Source of the DNA: Trichosphaerium sp. ATCC 40318 | Lineage: Eukaryota > Discosea > Flabellinia > Trichosidae | NCBI GenBank assembly: GCA_038496445.1 | Contig: JALMLS010000593.1 | Location: 277,915 to 341,914 of the forward strand | Length of the DNA stretch: 64,000 nt | Reading direction: 5' to 3' | In this document: in pieces, positions 1-12,077 of the stretch | How positions within the stretch are numbered: the stretch's first letter is position 1 | Layout: each line of letters begins with the position of its first letter | The notes under the pieces: generated by a model | Database searches by the model: none | Told to the model about the DNA's origin: nothing | What the model saw: the letters and a program-made list of their open reading frames with translations, nothing else | Translations under genes and position numbers: made by a program

Positions 1-2
1 TC

Positions 3-772
3 CGATACATTTATCTTTTTTACGGGTTTTTCAGCCAACAAAACTTTTTTCTGACGCTCGGTTTAGAGAAGATAAAGGCGCCTACGCTATGTGGTGGCTT
101 TGGATGGTTTCACAATAAAGTTAGCCTTGAACCACCTTACGTTCCGGAGACTCCAAGTGCACAGTGGTACAACTGGGATGTGGTAAAAGAAATAAAACGA
201 TCAATGAAGGATGATGATGCAATTACAGGTAAAAAAAAGCTCTCACGAGGTGGTTTACACTAAATTTCAACAAATTCTGATTTTCGGGTGTAATGGCAAA
301 AAAAAAAAAACCACAAAACTTTCGCATAAAACTAACTTTAGTGAATAGTGTTGTTAACTGGCAGACCAAAAAATTTTGATAAGCGAATACGCAGTATTTT
401 GGATGCACAGGAACTGTATTTTGATCAATATATACTTAAGGATACTCGAGGTTGCACGCACTCTTTTAAAGAAGGTGCTGTATCTCGTCTATTGGAAGCT
501 TATACATCAAAGGTATGTAATGCAGTACATATTAATTGTTTAAAGCCGGTTCCTTATGTATTTAGCATGTTCAAATGTGGGATGACCGCGAATCGCACTG
601 TAAAGCGTTTGACACCTATTTAAAAGAACATAATTCAATTGTATCCCATAGAGTTCATCACATCACAGATGGTTGCGATCAGTTGCCAGTTAACCTAGAG
701 ACAGATATCGTTCATTATTTGGCGCGATGCGTTGACAGGGAGCATTTAATCGAACCTGCACTTCAAATTTAA
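3..772 (+). CDS. HAD-superfamily Swiss Army Knife RNA repair-like protein (5' partial)
   Basis: This is the 3' part of a gene that begins before the window. Three coding blocks join at short introns: up to about 231, then about 347-513, then 566-772 (stop TAA). The translation runs GWF..VSLEPPYVPETP, then LLTGRPK.FDKRIRSIL, a stretch with FD..ILKDT and FKEGAVSRLLEAY, and finally MWDDRESHC. This order matches the HAD_SAK_1 family, known as Swiss Army Knife RNA repair-like HAD proteins in fungi and other eukaryotes. The family is predicted to have a HAD phosphohydrolase fold; the DDR block is the usual late acidic motif. The substrate is not known, and a role in RNA repair is inference from family naming only. 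The frame is also open upstream of position 35, so it is unclear whether an intron ends there. Confidence 0.8.
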
Positions 773-1072
773 AGCACAACAACAATTTTAGCTCATAAGC
801 ACCACTTGTACTGTATATAACCTTGTAACAAACAACCTTATTCCAATGTAAATTTTAATCTGGAAACGATCAGTTGAACCTCCGTGATAGATTTATTACT
901 CTGTACCATACAACGCTGTATGCTGGCTTACGTATACTGGTTTGTTAACAAACACAATACTCAATGTTGACTTTTAAAGCGCTAATTTTTTAGTCATCAG
1001 CGAATTGTTTTGTACATTTTTGTTGTTGGCTGTGATCTACTCCCATACGTTACCACTTACACGGCAACAAAA
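773..1072. other. intergenic gap, nothing recognised
   Basis: About 300 bp between the HAD-family stop and the next likely start codon. It is AT-rich and holds no open frame with family resemblance. It presumably carries the terminator of the first gene and the promoter of the second, but I see no clear TATA box or other motif. Confidence 0.5.
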
Positions 1073-4000
1073 ATGGATAAGGTTGGGGATAAAGCAGACG
1101 TCAAATTCAAAACTGAAGCAAAAACGCCCGCTGAGCTTGAAAAAATACGGCGTGAATACGAAGAGCAAAGGCAACGTCTAAAGCGGGAGCAAGAAATTCA
1201 TAGGGCCCAACAAATACGTGCTCTCAATCAACAACGCGTATGTAGTGCTAAACTATTATTTTTAACCGCCAATAGGAAGAAAATGAGAGAAAGCGAAGGG
1301 AGGCTGTAAGAAAGGCTCAAGAGAAGCTCAAGGAACGCCAAGAATCTGCCAGGCGAAAATCTGTGTCTGTAACTGAGTGTCAACCGGCACCACACGTTCG
1401 TTCAAAAATTACACCTTATCAGGTCGCTGAAAGCGCAGGCGAGTCCAAACCTATTGAAGAAGACCAAAAAAGCGACGAAATTGGAATTGAGGATTCTTTC
1501 GATGAAGACGAAGGCATCTACTTCTCTGGAGAGGATGAGAAGGAAAACTTTAACGCACAAGATTTTATAGCTGTGAAAGAAGAACCAAAGCAGTACGATG
1601 CTTGTTCTGAAGGTTCAGAGATCATTGACGTGAGCGACGACGAGGTTGACAACGAAATGAATGATGGTAATGCTTCTGATATGACTGATATTATTGAAGC
1701 TTCTGATGATGATATGGACCTTGACGCTTCTCAACCTCTTTTCCCTGATGATATACCTCTTGAGGACGCTGCACAACCCTTGTTCAATAGCAAGGATGAT
1801 ATCACGTGTGGGAGTCAGGACACTCTTACAGAGTTACCTTCTGGGCGCAGAAAAAGAAAGTTTGAAGGCGATAATACACCAGATGGAACTCCTTGCAAAA
1901 AGATAAAGTACAGTACCTTTACATTGAAACTCTGAATTAACTCACGTATAGGACCGAATCAAAGGAATCTCTGAAAGCATCTATGTCATTTGATATGGGC
2001 GCTTCTCTACAGGCGTACCAGGAACGGGAAGAGCAGGAGCAGGCTACTCAACATCTACCTGACTGTGTTACACCTGAAATAGCACCTCCAGAAACAGTTG
2101 ATGAAGTAAAGCAACGTGTTGATGATTTAGAAGATGAACTTGTTGATATTGCTTCTCATCTAGCGAAAGTCAGGCGAGAGTTAAAGAAGTTTTTTAGAGA
2201 GTTAAAAGGAGGTCTTGGTATTCGTAAGTGCTGGAACGAGACATGGTACGTTTGAAGTGTATTCACTTATTAAACACTTACACTAACTCTATGTACAGGC
2301 GTAAGGATCTTTGTAGTATTGTAGATATGGTAAGATTTCTGATTTCTTTGTTTTTTTGATTTTTTTTCCTTCCGGCTGTTTTAATTAAATCTAGACCACC
2401 ATGGCTTGTAAAGAGAGTATAATTGCTGTGGTTGGTGATACAGGATCTGGTAAATCAATGTTGTTGAACGCAGTACTGAGTGATCGCGTTGTACCAACTC
2501 ATGGATGGAGTGCATGCACAGCTGGTGTCACAAAGGTAGATAAAATAACATCGATAAAAACTTTGTCTTGGACTGTTTATTTACTCTTTCCTAGGTGAAA
2601 TATTGTAGGGACGATGCATTTACAGTGACAGCAGAGTTTATTACACAGGCAGAGTGGAAAGCCCGTACGTGTAGCGTATTTTTTCTTCTTGGTTTTGGTT
2701 TTGACAAACTCTCTTAGATGTGGCTCTGTTACAAGCTGATAATGCCAATAAGGATACTAGCAACTATACGGAAGATATGTTCAAGGCTTTGTTTGGTACC
2801 AAAAAAAAATTAATTAGAAAACACGTGATTCTAATTCAAATATGTAGGTACAGATAAACCTGAGGATCCAACTCGCTTACCACCAAAATTCAGTAGAAAA
2901 TTGGGTACCAGTTTTTTGATATGTTTTTTGATTTAACGCTAATTGTCCGATTTATTAGGCGATGTTGACTCTCACAGATACCCTTGTCTCAACGAAAACA
3001 TGAGGAAGTTTATTACAATGTATATTGATTCTGCACCTGGGGATGGTGTTGATCAGTACTGGCCTCTCATTAAAGAACTAACAATAAGCGGACCTTTTGA
3101 CGTGTTAAAAGGAGGCATCACCCTTGTCGATTTACCTGGAGGTGCGTAACACCGCTACTAATGACACTTTCTAATAAGGTGGTTTTTTATAGTGAATGAC
3201 TCTAATAGGGCTCGTGAGAGCGTTGCTAATCGATATATTGAACAAGCGGATTACTTGTGGATCGTTAACTCTATAAAGCGTATAGCAGATAGTAAGACTG
3301 TTAATATTATGGTCAACAAATCCTTGTCGAAGCATTTCAGACAGCAGTTGGTAATGAACGGTCTAACGGACTCTATGACGCTCATAGCAACACATGCTGA
3401 TGAGTTAAACATTGGAGAAGCTAAAAGACTCCTAAACATACCTGCAAACGAACGTATATCGCAAGCTAAAGTTGCTTCACTCAGAAATCGAGCTTGTAAG
3501 AAAAATATTACTAAAATGCTACAAAACGACTTCACCCAAGTATGGAATGATGAAAAGGGTAACAGAACAGTATCTGAAGAAGAATCGAAAAATAGAGAAG
3601 CCCTAATCGTTAAAAACGCTGCAAAGACACCAATTTTTACAGTTGGTTCAGTGAACTACTTGCAGTTAGTTGGTAGAGAAGAGGCATCCGAGAGTCAGGT
3701 TTTTAATACAATGTCTGATATTGAGGCAACTGAGATACCAGCGCTTCAAAGAGAGTTATTGAAAATGGCTATAAAGGTCAAGGAACAGCAGAAAAAAACG
3801 ATATCTAGTCGATACAAGGTGAGTTTTTTTTTATACCTTCTTCCTTACTTTTTAATGTTGTTAAAAATTTTAGACTTGGCAGGACACTATTGTATCTTCT
3901 TGTAATCCTGATGTCATAGAAAAATCACTTAGAGACGAGTTGATGTCTTACTTTGAAGACTGTAATTTTTTACAAAATGGCCCAGCAAGTTCAGTACGTC

Positions 4001-5407
4001 ACGTCATTACGTCGTTGGCTGTCATTGAAAAAAGAGAAAATTAAGAATGTATTTTATCAGAAACTGATTGATTGTTTTAGATCATTAAGGAGTTCCTAGA
4101 CAAAACGGTAGGTGAAGATTGTGTAGACCTTTCTTTGACAAGTTAGGTTATTCCTAATCGAAAGAGAGCAATTGATGATAAACTAAAAGCTGGGCGAGAA
4201 ACAACAGAAGAAGCACTTGAGGAGGTAAAACAAGCATGGAATAAGATACATTGGAATAGTTTCAAGTCCGCAGTGCGTAAAGGAGGACATCATGTCATTC
4301 AAAAGACGAAAACGCCTATCAATTTATCAATGGATCTATCTTACCATATGATGTCCCCTATTACAACTAGTTGGTCACAGTTCTGGACCAAGGACTTACA
4401 GGTAAAATTAGTTAAAAAAAAACAAAAAAAATGCTTTATTCTGAGACTCACATAACATGTTACTTCATTTTTTTCACTCGAACTTGGTGTTCATTGTATA
4501 AGAGATTTATTAATATGTATTTTTTAGATTTATTTGCATGAGTTTGCTGAGCAGCTTGTGAAGAATATTGATGTTAATATTCATCAAAAAATGAACGAGA
4601 AATTAAAGAGAGATATTGATTATACAATTTCTTTTGCTACTTTCAATACTAGCTTACTTCATCATTGTAAAGAAAGAGTAGTGGACACATTGGATAGAAT
4701 AAAAAACAAATATAGAAAAGTACGTTATAATAATGGCTCAAGGACTTCACGTGCAATTTTTTTGTTTTTTAGAATCTATAGGACCTATCACTCTTCTTCT
4801 TCTCTTATTTCGTGAACCTACCTTTATTATTACTAGAATAAAGTGTAAGGTAGGTTCTTAGAGTGAGGGAAAGGAAAAGAGATGGGTTGAATGGACCAAA
4901 TGATTTTCCGCTTTTTTTCTTGTTGATATTTATATTTTTGTTTTAGATTAATTTTATCATTCCTACTTTCATATCTGAGCAATTAGCTCAAGCATTTAAA
5001 GAAGCTGCCAAGATGAAAGGGAAAGGTTTATTAAAGAGAATGGTAGAATACTTGATAACTTATTGTAAAGAGCATCCAGAAATCTTTAGAAATGCGAATC
5101 AGACCTTAATAGAGTACGTCTTATTTTGTCTCACTTAAAGTCTTTATTCCCAAATACTAATCGTTTTTCAACAATAGTGAAATGGATAGCGTATTTCAAT
5201 TACTTGGGGTGGAGCTAGAGGCGTTATGGTTAAGATTACTAAAGTAATTATTGTTTGGTTTTTTTTTTCATCAGTGACATTGTTACCGTATTTAATGATT
5301 CTAGGCTTGTTAAAGAACGATATCAAAGTATTTGGACGATAGATGAGACCATGGAAACAGCAAATAAAGAGAAATTACTTGGCATTATTGAAAAATATGA
5401 CGTGTAG
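1073..5407 (+). CDS. SLIP-GC-like dynamin-family large GTPase with coiled-coil and acidic N-terminal region
   Basis: This multi-exon gene starts at ATG 1073 (an upstream TTG frame is ignored) and ends at TAG 5405-5407. The first two exons (intron about 1239-1276) encode a highly charged coiled coil (EEQRQRLKREQEIHRAQQ). A long acidic, probably disordered segment follows, with an SDDEVD stretch and a basic RRKRKF patch that could be a nuclear signal. An intron at about 1908-1951 restores the frame into the GTPase exons. The P-loop is GDTGSGKSMLLNAVL (about 2434), G3 is LVDLPGG (about 3124) and the G4-like block is IATHADELN (about 3385). The order of motifs, including WIVNSIKRIADSKT, resembles nuclear GTPase SLIP-GC (NUGGC) and related dynamin-like fungal proteins. 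The helical C-terminal half continues in several exons to 5407. Fusion of the acidic N-terminus to the GTPase rests on the in-frame splice and the lack of any gap. The biological role is unknown. Confidence 0.72.
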
Positions 5408-5919
5408 ATCAGTTTGAAAACCCTTGTATTTTTAATAAATCACGTACACTACTATGCATTGCTACGTGTTAATTAGCCTACGCGCGTAGCATACTATTAC
5501 GCGTTGCAAATACAAAACGGCGCAACCGAGAGAAACGCTCGCATTTCTCATAGCTTATTTCTTTGTAGATTGTTATCGGCAATTTTTGCTCCAACAGCAG
5601 GATGGTTAAGCCGCTATTGTTGCCTTCTCGCAAGTTTCACAGCCGAGATCCAAAGCTTGCAAGACGAGTTGTGGTAACGTTTCTATGCGTGCTGTGCCCT
5701 TTATACGTTGGCGCGATAAAAAAACAGGAAAATACTGGCTTTGCCTGTCTAAGAGAATAACGGCTATGTTTATGACAAAAATACACTTCAACACACGATA
5801 TGCAACACAAGAAGGTTCTCAAAAGCACTTTGCCGGTTATGCAACCGGTACGACCGCCAACACCATTCATAGGTTACATCTAACGTCAGTAGAGCTTTAT
5901 CAAACACATACTGGTTAAA
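5408..5919. other. intergenic region, nothing recognised
   Basis: About 510 bp between the GTPase stop and the MORN-variant gene. A short + strand frame (5685-5918) and overlapping minus frames exist, but none shows a family motif, low-complexity code or splice logic. A palindromic stretch (TACGCGCGTA) lies near 5480. I treat this as promoter/UTR sequence. Confidence 0.45.
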
Positions 5920-6477
5920 ATGAGTAAAACCAAAATGGTCAGTCCGAAAACAGCGGCAGCTATTGCGTGCACGAACAAGAGTCTATCAACGAGCTTACGT
6001 CGTCCTAAACCGAAACAATTATCAACGACAGAGGATGGTATTCTATATACTTGTGAGTATGTTTCTGGCGTGAGGAATGGTAAGAGCGTAGCATCTAAAG
6101 ATGGCACTACATTATATATCTGCAACTACCTCAACGACATGCTACATGGTAAGAAAGTGTGGTACTATGGTTCCTGTACGATTGTAGAGTACTACATGAG
6201 AGGTCTTTTACATGGACCAAGGATAGTCTTAAAAGGCAAAACAGTACTAGAATCTAGCTCGTATGTGAAGGGATTCAAGCACGGACCAAGAACTTTGTTT
6301 TCTACTAGAGGTTGTAGAGTAAAGGATGAAAATTGGAGAATAGGCCAACGTAGTGGTGAATGGATAGACTACCATAGTACTGGGCGAAGGAGCTGTACAA
6401 AACTGTTTGAGGGTAACAAGCTACTAAGTCAGAAAAAACACGACAAATATGCCTATGTTCGCTCCTACTCTCCTTAG
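5920..6477 (+). CDS. MORN-variant (YwqK/MORN_2-like) repeat protein, intronless
   Basis: This is a single uninterrupted 185-codon frame from ATG 5920 to TAG. After a basic N-terminus (residues 1-35) the protein carries about four repeats of roughly 22-24 residues with the pattern Y..G..NGK, LHGKKVWYY, LHGPR..L, KHGPRTLFS and RSGEWIDY. These are MORN-variant repeats of the kind in PF07661 (MORN_2, 'antitoxin YwqK-like'). Such proteins are common in bacteria and are amplified in some large DNA viruses of amoebae. No signal peptide or membrane segment is visible. The lack of any intron is unusual beside intron-dense neighbours and leaves open lateral transfer. The function is unknown; MORN repeats often mediate membrane or protein contacts. 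Confidence 0.72.
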   Translation: MSKTKMVSPKTAAAIACTNKSLSTSLRRPKPKQLSTTEDGILYTCEYVSGVRNGKSVASKDGTTLYICNYLNDMLHGKKVWYYGSCTIVEYYMRGLLHGPRIVLKGKTVLESSSYVKGFKHGPRTLFSTRGCRVKDENWRIGQRSGEWIDYHSTGRRSCTKLFEGNKLLSQKKHDKYAYVRSYSP

Positions 6478-6633
6478 AAATTGTATGAAATAATAAAAAA
6501 CCACTTAACAACCAAACATGCCACACGTGTTTTTTCTTTAACAGAAAGTTAATCGTTTTTATTTTTTTGATTGATGATGAAGTGAGAAGCAAGAAAACTA
6601 AAAATATTTTAATGTGTTGATGTTCTGGTATCT

Positions 6634-7952
6634 TCACATAAGGATTTGTGTTAATAGTATTGTCATAAGTGATAACACAGGGATAGAAGTAACCAATCTA
6701 TAACCTGAAGATGGAGCAATGGTTGTAGTTGGAGGCGCAGTTGTCATTGGAGGCGCAGTTGTCATTGGAGGCGCGGTTGTCATCGGAGGTTCGGTTGTAG
6801 TTGGTGCTTGAGGTGCCATTGGTGCTTCAGGTGGCATTGGGGCTTCAGTTGTCATTGGTGGTATGGTTGTTGGAGGTTGAGGTGCAGGAAATGCTTTGAC
6901 GGTGAGTGCTGGATTATCAGCATTAGTTTTGTTAAAACAATCGTCGAATGTGTACCTTAGCAGTTTGTTAGAAATTATAAAAAAATTACCTTGTTGTTTA
7001 AATATGACGTACGTGTATCTTACTCTTTCATTTTCGCAAGTAGCCTCATCATAAAGTATCTCATCGACAGCATCTATTCCATTTTTTTCGAATCGTATAA
7101 AACCTGTACTGTAGCATGTATCGAACTGATACACAACTTCTCCTGTAAATGCGTCTGTCGCACAACCATCAGCGCCATAAGCTATAATGAAGGGTTAACT
7201 TATGTTAATCTTTGCGTGTTATCACGTGATAGAAAACGTGGAAGCGATAAAAATACAAAACAATCTAAATACATAACGTACAAGTTACAACAGGTGCGCC
7301 ATCCCAATTGGCTAAGCCATCGTATCCATACCAAGCTCTTAGAGGGATAACACTACTATCACATTCACCGCTTGTAGCTGTTAAAGAAATATTAGTTGGT
7401 CGACTAGGTTTATGTTGTTATTCTACCCCCCCCTGAGGGGAGGGAGAGAGGCAGTAGTATATTGACAAATAGACCGGTGAGTGGCTTGATGTAATCAAGG
7501 TCAGCACTTTTTAAGTTTTGCGTGGTTGGCAATTTGACAAAAAACCAAAAGGTCACAAAAATTTGGCTGTCACGCACGATTTATTACTGCCCCTTGTCCA
7601 GCACAATTATCAGTTTGGAATAACAGCATGGTCATGGCTGTAGGAGCAGTGAAAGAAGTAATATTTGTGCTTAAAGTTGTCAGGATACTGCTCTCACAAG
7701 TCTGTAAGCGATACGTACAAAATTGACACTGTTGTCGTCTGAAAAGTAAGAGGTATGCATTTTAGGTTTGTCAAAGGTATAGCAACAGCGTTTCCTGAGC
7801 AGGCCACGTTAGTAACTAGGAAAAATAAATTAGCCATTCCGTTTTAAATCATTTTATGTTTTACGTGTAAACACTTCCAGAAAAATAAGATCCTGTGCCA
7901 CTGAGACGATGATAAAGGTACATAGTACCACTAAGAGCGCTTGTGCTTTCAT
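6634..7952 (-). CDS. secreted, GPI-anchored mucin-like surface protein
   Basis: Exon 1 (7952 down to about 7865) begins MKAQALLVVLCTFIIVSVAQ, a clear signal peptide. It joins an intron (GTAAAA..CCTAG) to cysteine-bearing exons. The last two exons encode TSGECDSS..LRAWYGYDG and, after a phase-1 intron, YGADGCATDAFTGEVVYQF, then a domain with paired cysteines. Next comes a Pro/Thr-rich stalk with repeated PPMTTA and PMPPEAPMAPQ units. The C-terminus is a small-residue patch (SSGY) plus a hydrophobic tail ending LLTQILM and TGA at 6634, which is a typical GPI-attachment signal. The Thr/Pro stalk is presumably O-glycosylated. The exon borders between about 7570 and 7815 are uncertain: two frames are open and the frame shift between them is not resolved. 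No named domain is recognised, so its ligand and role are unknown. Confidence 0.65.
6722..6880 (-). repeat. Pro/Thr codon repeat (PPMTTA-type)
   Basis: On the + strand the unit 'gttgtcattggaggcgca' recurs in near-perfect tandem copies, with more diverged copies next to it. It encodes the PPMTTA / PMTTEA repeats of the mucin-like stalk. The near identity of neighbouring copies suggests recent expansion, so repeat number may vary between strains. Confidence 0.75.
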
Positions 7953-8462
7953 TTTGTTGTGCTTTAACAATAAAAAACCGGAAATTCTGGCACAACTTAA
8001 ATGTCAAAAAGCTAAAAACCACGTGACGCAAGTTACATGATCGAACATGTAGTTTCTATGGAAAGGGAAAGGTTTGGTAACCGGCAAAATTGGAGAAACT
8101 GGGAATGATACGGAGGCACGTTTTAGAAAAATGAAATAACACGTGCGCTAAGTTTTCGCTTGTTTTCGGCCGAAAAAATGCAAGAAAATTGCGAACTGTT
8201 AGGTGTAGGACGGAAACTCTTTGTTTTGTAGTTCACGTGTTGTGATACGCCAAAGAGAGTTGTAACGAATGTTTTCATTCGACTCCTGAAAAGCTCACTC
8301 AAATATTTTGTCTGAGTGCCAAAATAAACAAGCAACCATCTGCTACTACAGCTCAGACTTTCATTCCCCCAAAAACAACGAAACTAACTCATTAAAAAAA
8401 TGACAAACTTTTTTTTTGCTCTTTCACATTTTTTATTTTTTTCTTTTTTTTCTTCACAATAA
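7953..8462. other. intergenic region, nothing recognised
   Basis: About 510 bp between the start of the mucin-like gene and the 3' end of the ankyrin/BTB gene, so it should hold the promoter of the first and the terminator of the second. The part near 8390-8460 is T-rich. A 70-codon minus frame (8123-8335) has no recognisable content. Confidence 0.45.
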
Positions 8463-11400
8463 TTATTTTACTTTATCTTTCTTGTTACGTTTTGGTTCAT
8501 CTGCAGGAGGAGGATCATTATAAATACTAGTATAATACTGTCTAATTTCATCCGTAGTAAAAGTTTCAACAACTGGTCTTCCTTTGAGTGTAGTTTTGTT
8601 ACCCTTGCCGTCTAGCTTCTTATAAGCCTTAATCTCGCTACCGAGAACCAAAGGCATAGCCATATAAGAGTCAGTCTTTGATACAGAGTCATAGAACTTT
8701 GAAATAAAGTCAAGACAAAGATACTTCAAAATCTTCCTTCCTGTTGCATGTGCTGCGCGATAAATATCTGTTACATTGTTTGTTGCAATGTGACGATATA
8801 AAGAGAGCTCTGTTAGAGTCATAATATGAGAAATACCGTAATTTTCGGCGATTGCTGAAAGTGACACAATGTCTTCAAATGTCAGGTATTGCAGAATGTC
8901 ACCTACAGCTCCGCTGTAGAGATACCGTAGAATTGCCAAAAATACGTTGAGAGGCATGTCACTGAGTTCGAGTTCATCTATAGAATAACAAGAGGTCAGA
9001 AAAGAGCAAACAGAGAAACACAGAGCAAAAAAAAAGACGAACAAAATCAAAAATATTTAAGCATTTTCTACTCTCCTACTGTCACGTGAAAGAAAGGAAA
9101 AACCAGGCTGAATTATTTTACAAAAATAGAATAACCACTAAAAACCTACTGGGATACAAATAACAACGAAAAGAAACAAAGAGAGATAGATCCAAGACAA
9201 AAAGAAATCCAGGCTATAAAAAAAAGTACAAAAAAAAAGAAAACGTACCCTGATTTTTTGGCATCTTTGCTATTAGTCCTGCCAAGTATTTGCATCTAGA
9301 GCAGACAACTACTTTATGACCATAAACTCTTTTACCATCAATCAAAAACACGATATCATGAAAGGTAGCAAGATCAACAAACTGCTCAAGATGCATGCCA
9401 AGGTATGACAATCTCTTTCTTTCAGCCAATAAAGGCATCTTGCATGCACCAGATTTCAAAGTAACATCATCACCGTTGAAAAACTTCTTGCAAGAATTCT
9501 TTAACGTTGTGAAGCTATAACGCTTTGAAATAGCGTATAGGAACTTTAGAAGCTTAGGTGATAATTTCTCAACCTTTCCAGCATATACAAACTCAAGTAA
9601 TGCGTCAAAAGCTTCATGACCATAGTCCCAATTATCAACATAAACTTTTTCTTGCTCTTTACTAAATTTAAAAAATCAGCAAATCATGCGCCTATAATGG
9701 TATTTATTTCACGTACTTATCGTCCATGAGCTCTCTGAATATCTTATTCCTAAGGACAATACGTCAGAAATCTGAGAAAGGCACAGGTCATAATCCGAAA
9801 ATTTTCTGATTCGGCAAAAAAAAAAGTTTGTTCTTACCTAGAGCAGATTATCCGATGAGCTGATATTTTTTTCTTGTCTACTACGAATGTGATGTCTCCA
9901 TACTTTCTTTTACGGAACCAAACACCCAAATCTTGTTCAATAGGCGCTAGAACACCTAAAAAGCTACTGTAAGCACGAGAACAATTAATACCTAACAAGA
10001 AATGCGTACGAAGATAGTGGTTTGCTTTAAATTGTAATTGGGCACCAGCTTTTAATAAAATCTCTGTGCAATCAGGATGCCCTTCTAATAATGCCCAAGA
10101 TAATGGTTGTAAGCCAAGTTCATCACTCACATCCTGTACAAGATTAACAAGAAAAACCCAACAACAAAATAAAACTAAAATAGAATCTAACCTTAAATTG
10201 GATCAAGTGAATTATGCAGCTTTTGTATCCATTCATTGCAGCCAAATGAAGTGGTGTAAACCTAAGAGAAAGTTACAATACGACCAGTAAGTTCATTAAC
10301 CGTACCCAGCGGCATCACCGAGATTTTGGACAAGTAGACTGGAATGTTGTTTTAAAAAGTACTTTAGTATAATATCTCGCCCATGTTGCGCAGCAATATG
10401 TAAAATACCACGCTGAGTCTTTGTAACAACAGCAGGGTTTGCCTATTCCCAATATTAAAACTACATAGCAACACAAACAACAAAGAAATCTAACAAAAAA
10501 GCAAAAAAAAAATTGACAAGAATTAAGCGATGACTTACTTTGTGATTAAGTAATAGTTGAATTAAATAAGGGTGTCCGGATATTACAGCTAGATGAAGAG
10601 GTGTAACGTTGTCAATATCGACCATATTAGGATTAGCCTTATTCTTCAGTAATAGGTACGCAACATCCAAGTGCTGGTTTTGTGCTGCACGATGTAGTGG
10701 TGTGATCATGTTATTATCAAAAGCGTTAACATTAGCTTTTTTATCAACCAACATTTTAACTATATTTAGATGTCCCTATTTCCAAGTTAGGTTTGCAGAA
10801 ATCAAAAGCTTCATAAAAAACAGTACCTCTTGTGCAGCTAGATGTAATGGTCTCACGCCAAGGTTATTCTTTGTATTAGGGCTCGCTGCCCACCGTAACA
10901 ATGCGTCTGTAGACAGGGCGTTACCCTTTGCAGCCGCCAAGTGTAATGGAGAGTCTCCATTCTCAGAGTCTTTTACGTTTGGCTTTGCACCTGACTCCAA
11001 TAAAAATGTAACATTCTCTATATTATCCTTGGCTGCAGCGTAATGCAATGCAGTCATGCCATTTTTATCTTTTTTTAATAACGTCTTCTTTTGGCTTTTA
11101 TCTATACATTGTGCCAAAGAAGCCCTTTGAAAGACGTTTAGCGAATCAAAAAATCGAGAAGATAAAAATCCACAAAAAATAATATTATATTTCGCTTGTA
11201 CTGCATACCTTGTCCCTACAAGACTTGCGAAATGCATTGCTGAGAAGCCATCAGCATCAGTGACGTTTGCTCTGTCTTTCTTATCGACTTTAGAGATGAT
11301 ACTTTGGAATCCCTAATAATAATTAAGGAAAAACTGCACGGCACATTTTATAAGCGATGGAGATAATAATTACTTTTGTGAAATTCGTGTCAATACATAC

Positions 11401-11924
11401 GCCTAAGTCATCCAATATATATGTAAATACGTACACGGTGACCCTGGCGCGTTAATACGCGCACTAAAAGAGGGATTGACTCATCCCACATAATGTCATT
11501 GCCATTTTTCTGATCTTCGCCATCAATGTCGTCTGCGAATGCAGATTCCTCCTCCTCAGGTTTAACGTCCTATGTACATATTAGATAATACACGTTCAAG
11601 CACGCTACGGACTTTTAGTGACCTCGATCGCTTCATACTCTGTTTGCGAGCGTAACGCGAGCTCTTGAGGTCCGAGTGTGATTTAGAACGATTTACAACG
11701 CGGTGAAAAAACGTTCTTTTTTTTTTTTCAGGCGGTGGTATCTGCGTTGCAGGTATAAGCCCCGCTTCTTTTCTCCGCAACCCTGTAGGTCGCCCAGAGC
11801 CGTCTTCATTTTCGCTTGCGCTATCATCCCCGTCTGATGATTGCAACTTAGGTTCCTCTGCGCTGCCTCCTTTCTCTTCTGATTTGCTCGACTTGCTTTT
11901 TTTCCCTTTACCTCTCTCGGCCAT
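8463..11924 (-). CDS. ankyrin-repeat protein with two C-terminal BTB/POZ domains
   Basis: Starts at ATG 11922-11924 and ends at TAA 8463. The N-terminus is basic and low-complexity (KGKKSKSSKSEEKGG), followed by a Ser/Arg-rich stretch. From about 11.28 kb down to 10.0 kb the exons encode roughly nine ankyrin repeats, for example GMTALHYAAAKDN, DSPLHLAAAKGN, MITPLHRAAQNQH, NVTPLHLAVISGH and LGLQPLSWALLEGH. A first BTB domain follows (YGDITFVVDKKKISAHRII, about 9840-9910). A second follows at about 9.2-9.4 kb (DIVFLIDGKRVYGHKVVV) with its C-terminal half at 8.9-9.05 kb (LNVFLAILRYLYSGAV) and a BACK-like helical tail. The architecture resembles the ABTB1/ABTB2 group, which act as adaptors, often for cullin-3 ubiquitin ligases; that role is inferred. 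Introns are 40-60 bp. A second, shorter relative lies at 55.8-58.6 kb. Confidence 0.8.
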
Positions 11925-12077
11925 CACGTCTACAATAGCCTCAAAATGAGGGGTGTGTACACTATTATTAGTCTCGTTTACTAACTACTTCCGGTGGTTG
12001 CCAAGCGTTAAAAAAAGGCAAGTCAACTTTATTCGCGTACAGCTTGTTTACGAATTCTCAAATTGTACAGTCACGCA

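Noticed and set aside
7421-7455. C-rich/G-rich run (CCCCCCCCTGAGGGGAGGG) as a regulatory quadruplex
   Set aside because: It lies in a probable intron of the mucin-like gene and is a single short low-complexity run with no further support.
10609-11043. 144-codon + strand frame
   Set aside because: Antisense to ankyrin-repeat exons; composition mirrors the repeat and no start context or family is seen.
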